Numbered from the stretch's first letter, positions 25,618 through 35,287 are shown. The stretch: DNA of 64,000 bases from JBGTSJ01 sp041940305 (GCA_041940305.1 JBGTSJ010000030.1:1-64000); one strand, 5' to 3'. A program made the numbers and translations. The notes: a model not told the origin generated them from the letters alone.

Positions 25618-26346
25618 ATGGCAATGCGCGCGCGGCCGGAGCAGCGGGCCGTGATGCGGCAGTCCTGGCGGGACCTGCTGTTCCTGCACTGGCGGATTGA
25701 GCCGAGCGCGATTCAGGAGACATTGCCGCGGGGTTTGTTCGTTGACACGTATGACGGCCAGGCCTGGATCGGCATTGTGCCGTTCTTCATGCGGAACGTG
25801 CGGTGGGTCTGGACGCCGCCGCTCCCGGGGACGGCGAACTTTCAAGAACTCAATGTGCGGACGTACGTGCATGACGCCCGCGGCACGCCGGGCGTGTGGT
25901 TCTACTCACTCGACGCCAACTGCTGGCCGGCCGTGAAGGGAGCGCGCTGGTCGTACCATCTTCCCTACTTCTGGGCGAAGATGACGTATCGTCGCGTCTC
26001 ACCGAATGGACGCATCGAGTATGAGTCGCGGCGACGGAGATCGGACGAGCGACTGGCCAGCCGGTTCGATTACGAGCCGGCAGGAGCGATCCGCAACACA
26101 GACGACCCGGAGTCGTTCGAGTTCTATCTGGTCGAACGGTATGTCCTGTTCGCGGAGCGCAACGGGCGTCTGTATTCCGGACGAGTCTTCCATTCCCCGT
26201 ACCCGATTCGGGATGCAATCGTCCATGCCTGGGATGATCATGCCCTGCAACTGGACGGGTTCCCCGGAATGGGATGCCGGCCGGAGCACATGCTGATGTC
26301 GCCCGGAGTGGACGTCGACGTATTCTCGCTGAAAGCGATCGAGTGA
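25618..26346 (+). CDS. DUF2071 (YqjF-like) protein
   Basis: 242-residue soluble protein of the DUF2071/YqjF family. Family signatures: MRQSWRDLLFLHWRIEPSAIQETLPRGL, VDTYDGQAWIGIVPFFM, FQELNVRTYVHD-ARGTPGVWFYSLDA and a C-terminal region with RVFHSPYPI. The biochemical role of the family is not known. The start is set at ATG 25618 (GGAG lies upstream); the frame is open from 25510 but the intervening codons are those of the GGCACAC repeat and cannot be real protein. Convergent with the LRR/TPR lipoprotein gene. Confidence 0.9.
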   Translation: MAMRARPEQRAVMRQSWRDLLFLHWRIEPSAIQETLPRGLFVDTYDGQAWIGIVPFFMRNVRWVWTPPLPGTANFQELNVRTYVHDARGTPGVWFYSLDANCWPAVKGARWSYHLPYFWAKMTYRRVSPNGRIEYESRRRRSDERLASRFDYEPAGAIRNTDDPESFEFYLVERYVLFAERNGRLYSGRVFHSPYPIRDAIVHAWDDHALQLDGFPGMGCRPEHMLMSPGVDVDVFSLKAIE

Positions 26347-26389
26347 TCGACGCGTCCGGCGGTGCGCGAGTGCCGCCACCCGGTCGCGC

Positions 26390-27958
26390 TCAGCGGTGCG
26401 GGCGGATGTCGACGCCGAACGATGTCTGCCGCAGGTCGCCCGCCGGCTGAACTCCGTTGTGTGGAGCCCCCAGCAGGCTGCGGATCTCTTCGTCCGAGAG
26501 GACGGGACCGGCGGCCTTATTCTCGGCCGCGTCGCGCCGGTTGAGGTAAACGAGCCATTCGCGGGCCTGCGTCAGGTGCGGGTCGTGCTGCAGGGCCTGG
26601 CGGAACTCGTACACGCTGGCCTCGGACAATCCGGCCTCGTGCAGCAGCACGCCAAGGTTGTAATGCGCCTGGGCCGTTCCGCCGCTGCGCTCGAAGTGCG
26701 CGAGCGCGGAGAAGTAGTCGCCGCACCGCGCCTCAACCACGCCGAGTTCGAAGTGCAGGCGGCGTGAGTTGGGAGACTGTTCGAGAGCCGCCTGCAACAC
26801 CTTGCGGGCGTCCTGCCACTGGTTCTGCGCGGCGTAGACGTCGGCAATGGCGCGGAGGACGTCCGGGTCTTCGAGCTTGTCGCGGAGGACGAGCATCAGC
26901 CGCTCCTGGGCGTCGGCCGGATGTGCATGCTGCGAGAAGTCGCTACGACGGACCGGCGCGGTGTCCGAATCGGCCGGGGCGGCGAAGGGGTCGCTGCCGG
27001 GGAGCGTCTGCCGCAACGGAGTTGGATCGAGGTCCGCATCGGGCGGGAGGGGGATGCCGAATCGCTGCTCGCGGCCGGCGGGGAAGCTGACGTTCTGGGG
27101 ATCGGCCGGCGCCACGTCCGTCTCTTCCGCAGCCGGAACCGGCGTCGCGGCGTCGGCGTCAGGAACGATCTGCGGCACGGTCGCGTCGGCATCGGCGTCG
27201 ACGGGGACGACATCCGAAATGATGCGGCAGTTGGGAAGTCGCCGCTGGAGCTGCGCCACGCCCGCCGCGGTCACTTCCGTTCCCTTGAGATTCAAGGCTT
27301 CCAATCGGGTGCACGCGGTGAGTGACTCAAGACCGGCATCGGTGATGATGGTATGCCCGAGCGTGAGGAAGCGGAGCTGCTGCAGAGTGGCCAGGTGGGT
27401 GAGACCGCTGTCGGTGACCAGCGTGCCGGTGAGTCCGAGGAACTCCAACTCGTTCAACTGGGCCACCGTCTCCAGTCCCGGATCGGAGACCAGAGTCTCG
27501 CGCAAGTTGAGTTCGCGGACTTGGGACAATTGAACGACAGCCGCCAGATCCGCGTCGGTCACGGTGGTCTGGGCGAGATCGACGGCGATGATCTGGCCGG
27601 CGTCGTCTGCTGTGACGCGGGCGCCGATGGCCTTGAGATCGGCGAGTGCGGTCGCGCGGAGGTCGACGGCGGCCGCCTGGTCAGCCGGTTGGGCCTCGAG
27701 AGCGGGTGCTGACGGCCCTGCGGCATCATCCTGATGCGACGGTGACTCGGCCTGTTGCGGAGGGACTGACGGCGAAGCCTCGTACGGCCGATCCAGATTC
27801 TGTGATACCGCGCCCGGCGTCACCTCGGCACAGGCCGCGGCGCGATGCCCGCGACCGGGCAGACAGTTGGCCGCACCAAATGGGGCCTGGCGGCATCCCG
27901 GAGCGCCCACCGTCAGGCTGCAGCCGAGAGCCAGAATCAACAGTCGAATCCCTGACAT
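26390..27958 (-). CDS. Lipoprotein with leucine-rich repeats and TPR
   Basis: 522 residues. Signal MSGIRLLILALGCSLTVGAPGC ends in a lipobox with cysteine 22, so a lipid-anchored envelope protein is predicted. Residues about 100-250 hold five LRR units of the bacterial type (VRELNLRETLVSDPGLE, LEFLGLTGTLVTDSGLT, LRFLTLGHTIITDAGLE, LEALNLKGTEVTAAG). A Pro/Asp/Ala-rich linker follows. The C-terminal third has TPR-like repeats (LRAIADVYAAQNQWQDARKV, LHFELGVVEARCGDYFSALA, AHYNLGVLLHEAGLSEAS). Both repeat types mediate protein contacts. Function unknown; it is divergent from the large cadherin-like gene. Confidence 0.82.
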   Translation of the reverse strand: MSGIRLLILALGCSLTVGAPGCRQAPFGAANCLPGRGHRAAACAEVTPGAVSQNLDRPYEASPSVPPQQAESPSHQDDAAGPSAPALEAQPADQAAAVDLRATALADLKAIGARVTADDAGQIIAVDLAQTTVTDADLAAVVQLSQVRELNLRETLVSDPGLETVAQLNELEFLGLTGTLVTDSGLTHLATLQQLRFLTLGHTIITDAGLESLTACTRLEALNLKGTEVTAAGVAQLQRRLPNCRIISDVVPVDADADATVPQIVPDADAATPVPAAEETDVAPADPQNVSFPAGREQRFGIPLPPDADLDPTPLRQTLPGSDPFAAPADSDTAPVRRSDFSQHAHPADAQERLMLVLRDKLEDPDVLRAIADVYAAQNQWQDARKVLQAALEQSPNSRRLHFELGVVEARCGDYFSALAHFERSGGTAQAHYNLGVLLHEAGLSEASVYEFRQALQHDPHLTQAREWLVYLNRRDAAENKAAGPVLSDEEIRSLLGAPHNGVQPAGDLRQTSFGVDIRPHR

Positions 27959-28395
27959 AGCAACGTCCGTGCAGAACGGGCGCTGCCGGGTGGATCCTTC
28001 CATCGGCAGCGCAGCGATGTGCTTCGTAGTTTGGCCGTGACGTTGGTGGTGGCCCCGTGGCGCGGCCCGACCTGCCCGAATCCATTCGGGCCGGAATCCG
28101 CTGCAATAAAACTGATCCGTACAGATGGGAGAATCGGTTGCCGCCGTGCCGCCGTGTGATCCGTTTCGTTGAGTGCGTCCGGTCCTGCCGGACGCCAGCG
28201 CCTGTTGTGCGTCCTGAGCCGTCAGTCCGTTTCGTACCAGCGGGGGGAACTACTCGCTTTGTGCGGACTATTCCGGCCGGGCCGGATCGGAGGCATCGGA
28301 TCGGGTCCGATTCCTGACGGTCTGCGGCATCGGCCGCGGGAGGAAAGGTAGGGTGCGGCGGGCGCTGCACGGAGGTGCCTAAGTCGAGAACAGCG
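27959..28395. other. Divergent spacer before the cadherin-like gene
   Basis: About 437 bases without a gene. Contains a GTCCGG-TCCTG-CCGGAC hairpin near 28178-28194. Must carry promoters in both directions; none is recognised with confidence. Confidence 0.5.
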
Positions 28396-31101
28396 ATGCA
28401 TCTGACGCGAATTCCTACGTCCCTTCAGCAGGCAGTCCGGCCCATGTTCGCGGTTCGACAAGTCGTCACAACCGGCACAATCGCACTGATGCTCCAGGTC
28501 GGCCTGGCCCGGGCGGAGGAGCCACGGCCCGCGATCCGGCTGAGCGTGAGCGAGGACAGCACGCCTGGAACCGAGATCGGTACACTGTCGGACACATCGT
28601 CGAGCTCGCTGGCCGGATATGCGATTGTCGACGGGAACGGCGACGGCGTGTTCTCAATCGATGCTGCGACCGGTACGCTGAGCGTACGGGACCAAGCCAA
28701 GCTCGACTTCGAGCACCGTGCACTCTACGAGCTGCGGATCCGGGCGGAGCGCCGGGACGGCGACGATTCCGCACGGCGGCGGTTCACGGCCGACCTGCTG
28801 GAGTCGGGAGTTGACGACCAGCACATCGCTGAATTCCTGCGGTCACCCGTGGAATTCGTGGTCGTCATTCAGGTGCTGGACGCGGCCGAGCCGCCGGCGC
28901 TGCCGTCTCAGCGCGTGACGATGGTCTGGAGCGATGACGCGACCGTCGACGAACACGTGACCATCAGGGCGTTCGATCACGACGCGGGAGACACGCTGCG
29001 GTACGAGATCCTGGCGGGTGATCCGGAGGGAGTGCTGCAGCTTGATCCGGAGACGGGGCGACTGACCGCTGCGACCGGAGACCGCGTGGCCGCCGGACGG
29101 CATAGGCTGCCCATCACGATTCGGGTGACGGATTCAGTCGGGCTCAGCGACGCGGCCACGATGGACGTGGAACTGATCCGCCTGGCGCCACCGGCACCGC
29201 TTGTCGCCACCAGTCCGGCAACGCAGCCGATGGATTCAGCGGTCGCACCGGTCGAGCCGGCGGGCGATGCGGCGGCCTCCGGGCATGATGCGGCGACGAC
29301 GCCGCCGACGGTCGTGAGTATCGCCGATTCCCAGTCGGAAGCGGCCGCGCCGTCGGTGGAGAATGAAGTAGCGAGCGGCGTGCGGACTCCGGCGGCATCT
29401 CAATCGGATCTCGTCAGCAGGTTTGTTCCGATTCTGCTGATGCTCGGCGCAGGCCTGCTGACAACACTGTTCCTGCGGCGACGGCAGCGGGATAAGGCCC
29501 GTGAGGCGCGGGAAGCGATGCAGCATGGCGCCGACATGCTGGCGCGGCCGCTGCCGGGGTGGTTGAGCGATGCGCAGCGGGAGCCGCGTCCTCCGCTGGT
29601 CGTGGCGCTAACTCCCGTGGAACAGTCCGATGACGACCAGCTGATCGACGTTGACGAAGTCGTCGTTGATGTTGAGACGGACTCACCGGATGTCGATCGA
29701 CAGAAACCGTCGGCGGAGGACACCGTCATTATCGAGAACTTCGGCGCGCCGTTGCTTCATGTTGAGGAGCCCATCTCTGAGGAGCCGTCGATCGTCCCTG
29801 AAGCGGCATGGGACGGAACGGCCGAGCCGACGCGGGGGACGGATGCCTCATATGAGGACTACGTCCCGCAGGCAGAGTCGTCCTTCGCAGGAGCCGCGTT
29901 CAGCGGGAGTGAACCTGACAGCGAGCTGACCGGCGCTGGCGAGGACATGGTATCCGATCAGGAGTCAGACACGACCGGCCACGGAGAAAGGCCAGAGGCC
30001 TGGACTGAAGCGACACCCTCATCGCCTGAGGACGTGAGCGACGAGGTGGAGGCGGAGACGTACGCGCTGCAGGGTGAGATGTACGAACTGGAGCCGTCCG
30101 ACGGGGCGGAGTCTTCCTACACCGACGAGGGGACGTATATCGGCGGGTGGACGCAGGATGATCTCCCCTACGACGACTCGGAAGCGGCTGTCGTGCAGGA
30201 GGCTTCCCAGGCGCTGGAAGAGAGCGGGAGTCCGTTGGGGGTGGATCCAAAGGTGGCCGAACTGCGTGCACAGCTCTCCAACATGTTTGGAGTCACGCTG
30301 AATGCTCCGCGTCCGCCGGCGCCGCCTGTAACAGAGGATGAGGCGCAGCGGATCGCGGAGGACACCGCAGCAACGCCGGAGCCGGCAGTACCGACATACG
30401 CGCCGCAGAGCGCGGCGGGTTTCGTGGAGCAAGCCGACGACGAAGTCGAGACACCGGTCGAAGCAGCCGCGCCGGCTGCTCCGGAAGGCGAATCCGATCC
30501 GGTGCGATCGTGGCTGGAGTACCTGAAGAACCGCAATGCCCCGGTCGCGGCGGCGTCCGCGCCGGCGTCCGCCACGCCGGCCGTCACCGCTCCTCCCGCA
30601 GCGCCGCTGCCGGAAGCGAAGCCCGAGACTCCGCCGGTGGTCAAATCCGTGCCGCACGTCCGTCAGAACAAGTCGGCGGTGAGGCTGGAGATCTCGCACC
30701 TGCGCGACGTGGCGAATCGTCACACCCGCGGAGTGCTCGCAGTGAAGGCATCGGAGCAGAAAGCGCGGCTGTGGTGGTTCCTTTCCGGAGCGAGCATGGT
30801 CGTCCTCTGCTTCATCAGCATGGCGCTGCTCAAATCGCAGACGCCGATGCTCCGCTGGCTCGGCTGGGCTTTCCTGTGCGGCGCGGCCGTCAATCTGGCG
30901 GTGTGCGTCAATTCGTTCCAGCGGCTGAAGACGGGCTCCGACGCGAGTGACGGAGAAGGCGACTCGGCCGCAACGGCGGAGCGAGCCGAGCGGAGCGGCG
31001 ACCCCAATGCGTCCGATCTCCTGACTCCGGAAATGGAGGCGCGGATCGAATCCATCATGCAAGGAGAGACCGAGCGGACCCCGGTAGAATCACGGACCTG
31101 A
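28396..31101 (+). CDS. Large membrane protein with cadherin-like extracellular domains
   Basis: About 901 residues. A signal sequence near residues 10-35 (VVTTGTIALMLQVGLARA) is followed by two cadherin-like or Ig-like repeats: SVSEDSTPGTEIGTLS...VDGNGDGVFSIDAATGTLSV and VDEHVTIRAFDHDAGDTLRYEILAG...GVLQLDPETGRLTAATGD. A transmembrane helix at about 340-360 (FVPILLMLGAGLLTTLFL) is followed by a long acidic, proline-rich disordered region and two closely spaced helices near the C-terminus (WWFLSGASMVVLCFISMALL and WLGWAFLCGAAVNLAVCV). Its topology suggests a surface or calcium-binding adhesin-like region linked to an acidic cytosolic part. The ATG at 28396 is used; GTG 28375 overlaps the GGAGG site. 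Function unknown. Confidence 0.75.
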   Translation: MHLTRIPTSLQQAVRPMFAVRQVVTTGTIALMLQVGLARAEEPRPAIRLSVSEDSTPGTEIGTLSDTSSSSLAGYAIVDGNGDGVFSIDAATGTLSVRDQAKLDFEHRALYELRIRAERRDGDDSARRRFTADLLESGVDDQHIAEFLRSPVEFVVVIQVLDAAEPPALPSQRVTMVWSDDATVDEHVTIRAFDHDAGDTLRYEILAGDPEGVLQLDPETGRLTAATGDRVAAGRHRLPITIRVTDSVGLSDAATMDVELIRLAPPAPLVATSPATQPMDSAVAPVEPAGDAAASGHDAATTPPTVVSIADSQSEAAAPSVENEVASGVRTPAASQSDLVSRFVPILLMLGAGLLTTLFLRRRQRDKAREAREAMQHGADMLARPLPGWLSDAQREPRPPLVVALTPVEQSDDDQLIDVDEVVVDVETDSPDVDRQKPSAEDTVIIENFGAPLLHVEEPISEEPSIVPEAAWDGTAEPTRGTDASYEDYVPQAESSFAGAAFSGSEPDSELTGAGEDMVSDQESDTTGHGERPEAWTEATPSSPEDVSDEVEAETYALQGEMYELEPSDGAESSYTDEGTYIGGWTQDDLPYDDSEAAVVQEASQALEESGSPLGVDPKVAELRAQLSNMFGVTLNAPRPPAPPVTEDEAQRIAEDTAATPEPAVPTYAPQSAAGFVEQADDEVETPVEAAAPAAPEGESDPVRSWLEYLKNRNAPVAAASAPASATPAVTAPPAAPLPEAKPETPPVVKSVPHVRQNKSAVRLEISHLRDVANRHTRGVLAVKASEQKARLWWFLSGASMVVLCFISMALLKSQTPMLRWLGWAFLCGAAVNLAVCVNSFQRLKTGSDASDGEGDSAATAERAERSGDPNASDLLTPEMEARIESIMQGETERTPVESRT

Positions 31102-31134
31102 TCGCTCGCTGTCGCGCACGGAGTCCGGCATGGC

Positions 31135-32442
31135 TCAGACTTCGGTGGAGCGGAAGCGGAGCCAGCCGAGTGCGAAATAAGCGACGCCGAAGCCGACGAG
31201 CAGCCCGCACGACCGCCAGATTTCGTCCATGTCGGGACGGGACGTGTTGAGGATCTGGTCGTAGGCAATGAGGGACCAGGCGTGCGGAGTCGCCAGGCTG
31301 ATCTGCCGCATGGCGTCCGGGAGCCAGTCGCGCGGCATGAAGCAGCCGCTGATGCCGGCCATCGCCAGGATCACCAGCGTGGCCACGGACGTGACCTGCG
31401 CATCGCTGCGGACGATCGTCGAGATCAGCAGACCCAGTCCGGTGGCGGCCAGCGACGTGGCGGCGATCACCGGAATCAGCAGCCACGGCGACGGTCCCCA
31501 CGACATGCCGAACAACAGCCGGCCGAAGCCGAACAGCAGCGCGCTCTGCACCAGCGAGATGAGGTAGTACGGCGCGATCTTGCCGAGCATCAGCGCGGTG
31601 TCGGTGACGGGAGTGGTCTTCAGCCGTCGCAGCGTGCCGAGGTCCCGTTCGGTCAGCACGGAACGGGCCATGATCGTCACCAGGAAGAACGCGAACATCA
31701 CCGTGTAGGCGGGAACGATCTTCTGGTAGACGACGCTCCCGTAGCCGCTCGACCATTCATCCTGGGCCGCCTCGGTCGCCGCCTCGCTGGCAGCGTCCTC
31801 GTCCTTCAATTCCTGAGCGTGCGCCCGCACCCGCATGGCGTGTCGCAGGGTGGGGTTCTTTTGCAGAACGTACGGCACCACGATGCGCATCACCTCGCCG
31901 TGCACGATCAGCCGGGCCAATGCGCTGGCGTTCGTGGGCGGGTCGCCGGTGATGATCTCGATATCGACGGCGGCGAGGCTGGTGGCGAGGCCGGTGCCTT
32001 CGGTGTCCAGCACGTCGCCGGGACGCATCTCATCCACGCGGTCCTTGAACTCCGGACCGATCACGATCACGGCGGTCAGCTCGCCGTCATGCACGAGATC
32101 GCTGGCGTCCTGCCGGGACGTCATGCTCTCGACGGCAAGCCCTTGCTTGGCCTGGAGACGCTCCACGATCTGGCCTGAGAGGGCCGCGAGCTTCTCATCA
32201 ACCGGTTCCGGCACTTCGCCGTCGGAGGGTTCATCGGCAGCGGGCACCGGGCGTGGATCCGCATCCCGGTTGATGATCGCCAGCCGCAACTGCTCGTTCT
32301 CGTTCCGCCAGCCGAGCATCTGTCCGGTGGACATGCCGATGATGGCGATGAACACCAGCGGCAGCGCGATCAGGACGCTGACGGCGCGGCGGTCGCGCGC
32401 GAGCAGCAGCAGGTCCTTGCGGGCGATGTTCCAGATGTTCAT
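31135..32442 (-). CDS. ABC transporter permease (ABC-2 type)
   Basis: 435-residue membrane subunit of an ABC-2 exporter. An N-terminal helix (LLLARDRRAVSVLIALPLVFIAIIGMSTG) is followed by a large periplasmic loop of about 170 residues and a C-terminal block of five or six helices, beginning VMFAFFLVTIMARSVLTERDLGTLRRLKTTPV, the signature of ABC2_membrane_3 proteins. Its start lies 10 bases after the ATPase stop, so the pair is an operon. Such pairs export drugs, polysaccharides or Na+, but no substrate can be named. Transcribed leftwards. Confidence 0.9.
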   Translation of the reverse strand: MNIWNIARKDLLLLARDRRAVSVLIALPLVFIAIIGMSTGQMLGWRNENEQLRLAIINRDADPRPVPAADEPSDGEVPEPVDEKLAALSGQIVERLQAKQGLAVESMTSRQDASDLVHDGELTAVIVIGPEFKDRVDEMRPGDVLDTEGTGLATSLAAVDIEIITGDPPTNASALARLIVHGEVMRIVVPYVLQKNPTLRHAMRVRAHAQELKDEDAASEAATEAAQDEWSSGYGSVVYQKIVPAYTVMFAFFLVTIMARSVLTERDLGTLRRLKTTPVTDTALMLGKIAPYYLISLVQSALLFGFGRLLFGMSWGPSPWLLIPVIAATSLAATGLGLLISTIVRSDAQVTSVATLVILAMAGISGCFMPRDWLPDAMRQISLATPHAWSLIAYDQILNTSRPDMDEIWRSCGLLVGFGVAYFALGWLRFRSTEV

Positions 32443-32452
32443 ACCGGCCGAT

Positions 32453-33397
32453 TCAGTCGCGAAGTTGCCGGCCGGTCAGGTCGAGGAACAGCCGCTCGAG
32501 ATTGGCTGACTGCGTCTCCACGGACCGGACAGGGATGCCGCGTTCGGTCAGCAGTTGCAGGATGCGGGCCAGCCGTGCGGCCACGGGATCGCGTCCGTCC
32601 CCCGCATCGCTTTCCAGCAGCAGGCGCGGCGCGGCCTGATCATCGACGTAGCGGGCCTGCCCCTGCAGTTCGTGGGCGAGGGAGCCTTCGCGGCGGTCCA
32701 GCACAATCTCGACGCGGCTGCCGACGCGGTCGAGCAGTGCTTCCAGCGTGTCGTTGGCGAGCACCTTGCCGTGATCGAGAATCGCGACGCGGCGGCAGAT
32801 CGCCTGCACCTCTTCCATGTAATGGCTGGCGTAGATGACCGCCATACCGGCGGACGAAAGGTCGCGGACGCATTCCATCAGGTGGGCCCGCGACTGGGGA
32901 TCGACGCCGACCGTCGGCTCATCCAGGATCAAGAGCTTCGGCTCGTGCAGCAGGGCGACGGCGAAGTTCAGCCGACGCTTCATTCCGCCGGAGAGCGTGT
33001 GCGTCAGGCTCGTCTGGCGGTCGGTCAGTCCGACGCGCTGGAGGGCTGCATCGATCCGCCGCTGCAGTTCCCCCTTCTCAATCCCGTACAGCGAGCCGAA
33101 GAAATGCAGGTTCTCGCGGACCGTCAGGTCGGGATAGATGGCGAGATCCTGGGGAACGACTCCCAGCAGCAGACGGCGATCGGCGACCGCCTCTCCGTTG
33201 TGCGCGGCGTTGATGCGGACTTCGCCCCGATCGGGCTCAACCAGCCCCGCGATCATCGACATCGTCGTCGATTTGCCGGCGCCGTTGGGGCCGAGCAGTC
33301 CGAAGACTTCGCCCGGCTCGACGCTGAGGCTCACGTCGTCGACGGCGACCAGGTCGTCATAGGTTTTGCGAAGATGTTCGACGACCAGCAGCGGCAT
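32453..33397 (-). CDS. ABC transporter ATP-binding protein
   Basis: 314-residue ATPase. Walker A GPNGAGKST, the ABC signature LSGGMKRRLNFA, Walker B LLILDEPTVGVDP, the D-loop and switch histidine ASHYMEE are all present. The LSGGMKRR variant of the signature and the long C-terminal extension (residues 230-314, ending LERLFLDLTGRQLRD) match the CcmA/NatA-type exporters that pair with ABC-2 permeases. It energises the adjacent permease. Start ATG 33397 (MPLLVVEHLRKTYDD). Divergent from the enolase gene. Confidence 0.95.
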   Translation of the reverse strand: MPLLVVEHLRKTYDDLVAVDDVSLSVEPGEVFGLLGPNGAGKSTTMSMIAGLVEPDRGEVRINAAHNGEAVADRRLLLGVVPQDLAIYPDLTVRENLHFFGSLYGIEKGELQRRIDAALQRVGLTDRQTSLTHTLSGGMKRRLNFAVALLHEPKLLILDEPTVGVDPQSRAHLMECVRDLSSAGMAVIYASHYMEEVQAICRRVAILDHGKVLANDTLEALLDRVGSRVEIVLDRREGSLAHELQGQARYVDDQAAPRLLLESDAGDGRDPVAARLARILQLLTERGIPVRSVETQSANLERLFLDLTGRQLRD

Positions 33398-33533
33398 GGG
33401 GAGCGGCGGGGAGAGTGGGAGTGGTGCTCAGCGATCGGCGGAAGATGGCAAACCGCGATTGGCCGCTCCGCATTAACTGGCGAAGTTCAGACGATCGGGG
33501 TGTCCCGGGCGTCGCGGTTGTTCGTTTCACGCC

Positions 33534-33567
33534 CAGCGGACGGCACACGGAGTGTGCCTGCGACTCT
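33534..33567. repeat. GGCACAC-GGA-GTGTGCC element, copy 2
   Basis: CAGCGGACGGCACACGGAGT then GTGCCTGCGACTCT; identical core to copy 1. Lies 72 bases before the enolase start in the spacer 33398-33638. Confidence 0.88.
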
Positions 33568-33638
33568 GGACGATTCCTTGGGTGTGGCGAAGCGGGTAGC
33601 CTAGCGACCGGCCGCTATCATTGTCACGCATTGCACCG

Positions 33639-34955
33639 ATGTCCGATTCACAGATTACGTCCGTACACGCCCGACTGGTCCTCGACAGCCGCGGCAAGCC
33701 CACCGTGGAGGCCGAGGTGCATTGCGGGGCCGTCACCGGGCGGGCCAGCGTGCCGAGCGGCGCCAGCACCGGGCGATTTGAGGCCTGCGAGCTGCGCGAC
33801 GGCGCAGCGGACCACTACGGCGGCGACGGAGTCCTGCAGGCGGTGCGGCATGTACGGGAAGAACTGGCCGCCGCCGTCATCGGGCTCGACGCGGTGGACC
33901 AGCAGAATCTGGATGCCGCGTTGTGCGCGACGGACGGCACGCCGGACAAATCCCGTCTGGGCGCGAATGCCATTCTGAGTGTGTCCCTCGCCGCCGCACG
34001 TGCGGCTGCGGCGGTGAGAGGCCGGCCGTTCGTCCGGCATCTGCACGACCTGTGGCGGGCCGCATCTCCGGGCGCGGACGACCTGCGGATGTCGCTGCCG
34101 CTGCCGATGGTCAACATGATCTCGGGCGGCAAGCACGCCGGAGGCCAGCTGGACTTTCAGGACTATCTCGCGATTCCGGTCGGAGCGTCATCGTACAGCC
34201 AGGCGCTGGAGTGGATCGTCCGCGTCTATCGCACGCTGGGACGGCTGCTGCGCGACGAGGGCTACGAAGGTTATCTCGTGGGCGATGAAGGAGGGTACGG
34301 TCCGCAGCTGCCGGATAACGAGACGGCCCTGAGGTTCATCGTCGCAGCGATCGAAGCCGCCGGACTGAGACCAGCGAGCGACGTCGCCATCGGGCTGGAC
34401 GTCGCGGCCACGCACTTCTACTCCAACGGCCGCTACCAGTTGCACTCCGAGCAGGGCCGCCGCCTGACGTCCGCCGAGATGGTCCAACTGCTGGCGGAAT
34501 GGGTCTCGCGCTATCCGATCGTCAGCATTGAAGACGGCCTGGCCGAGGACGACTGGGAGGGCTGGCAACTGCTCGCGTCAAGACTGGGCGACCGGGTGCA
34601 GATCCTGGGTGACGACCTGTTCACCACACAGACGGCCCGCATTCGCCAGGGGATCGAGCGGCGCGCGGCCAACAGCGTACTCATCAAGCTGAACCAGGTC
34701 GGCACACTCTGGGAAACGCTACGGGCGATTCGGGTGACGCTCGACGCCGGCTACCGCCCGGTCGTCTCGGCCCGCAGCGGCGAGACGGAAGACGACTACA
34801 TCGCCGACCTCGCCGTCGCCACCGCTGCCGGCCAGATCAAAATCGGCTCCATCGCCCGCAGCGAACGGCTGGCGAAATACAACCAGTTGCTGCGGCTGGA
34901 GGAGACGCTGGGAGACGCGAATGCTTTTGCGGCCAGCAGCACTTTTTGGCGCTAA
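33639..34955 (+). CDS. eno: Enolase-family protein with atypical active site
   Basis: 438 residues, full enolase length and domain order. Typical features: VLDSRGKPTVEAEV, SVPSGASTGRFEACELRDG, GDEGGYGPQ, SIEDGLAEDDWEGW with GDDLFTTQ, and LIKLNQVGTLWETL. Two expected residues differ by eye alignment with Escherichia coli Eno: the histidine of the conserved SHRSGET loop is alanine (VSARSGETED), and the glutamate after VDIQ is aspartate (LDFQDYLAIP); GGxHA reads GGKHA. Metal-binding Asp/Glu/Asp and the catalytic lysines are retained. It may be a paralogue with reduced or altered activity rather than the glycolytic enzyme. The ATG at 33639 (MSDSQITS) is used. Confidence 0.88.
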   Translation: MSDSQITSVHARLVLDSRGKPTVEAEVHCGAVTGRASVPSGASTGRFEACELRDGAADHYGGDGVLQAVRHVREELAAAVIGLDAVDQQNLDAALCATDGTPDKSRLGANAILSVSLAAARAAAAVRGRPFVRHLHDLWRAASPGADDLRMSLPLPMVNMISGGKHAGGQLDFQDYLAIPVGASSYSQALEWIVRVYRTLGRLLRDEGYEGYLVGDEGGYGPQLPDNETALRFIVAAIEAAGLRPASDVAIGLDVAATHFYSNGRYQLHSEQGRRLTSAEMVQLLAEWVSRYPIVSIEDGLAEDDWEGWQLLASRLGDRVQILGDDLFTTQTARIRQGIERRAANSVLIKLNQVGTLWETLRAIRVTLDAGYRPVVSARSGETEDDYIADLAVATAAGQIKIGSIARSERLAKYNQLLRLEETLGDANAFAASSTFWR

Positions 34956-34973
34956 GAAGAGGGTCATCAACGA

Positions 34974-34996
34974 CTGCCGTCGTCGAGACTCGGCAG
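34974..34996. promoter_or_regulatory. CTGCCG/CGGCAG inverted repeat between enolase and controller gene
   Basis: Six-bp arms separated by 11 bases, 19 bases after the enolase stop and 76 bases before the controller gene. It could be a terminator of the enolase gene or an operator for the controller protein; neither is supported further. Confidence 0.3.
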
Positions 34997-35071
34997 ATCG
35001 TTTCGCCAACTTCGGTATGTGCTAACTCTAGTCGGTCGCCCTCCCGGATCGGGAACTGCACACTTCGCCGA

Positions 35072-35287
35072 ATGCGATCTTCAATTTCATCCGCACTGGG
35101 CAAGCGGATCCGCAGGCTGCGCGAGGAACAGGGGCTCTCTCAAGAGGCACTCGCCGCCCGCTGCCGCTGTCACCGCACCTATGTAGGGATGATCGAGCGC
35201 GCCGAGAAGAGCATCTCGGTGGTCGGTCTGTCCAAGTTCGCTCGCGCGCTTCGCACGACGATGTCCGATTTGCTGGAGGGGTTATGA
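35072..35287 (+). CDS. XRE-family regulator, probable controller (C) protein
   Basis: 71-residue helix-turn-helix protein: LGKRIRRLREEQGLSQEALAARC, recognition helix around CHRTYVGMIERAEKSISV, then LSKFARALRTTMSDLLEGL. This size and layout match C proteins that time expression in restriction-modification systems. Its TGA overlaps the ATG of the nuclease gene (ATGA), so the two are coupled. Start ATG 35072; the frame is open to 34946 but that stretch lies across the enolase end and lacks similarity. Confidence 0.85.
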   Translation: MRSSISSALGKRIRRLREEQGLSQEALAARCRCHRTYVGMIERAEKSISVVGLSKFARALRTTMSDLLEGL

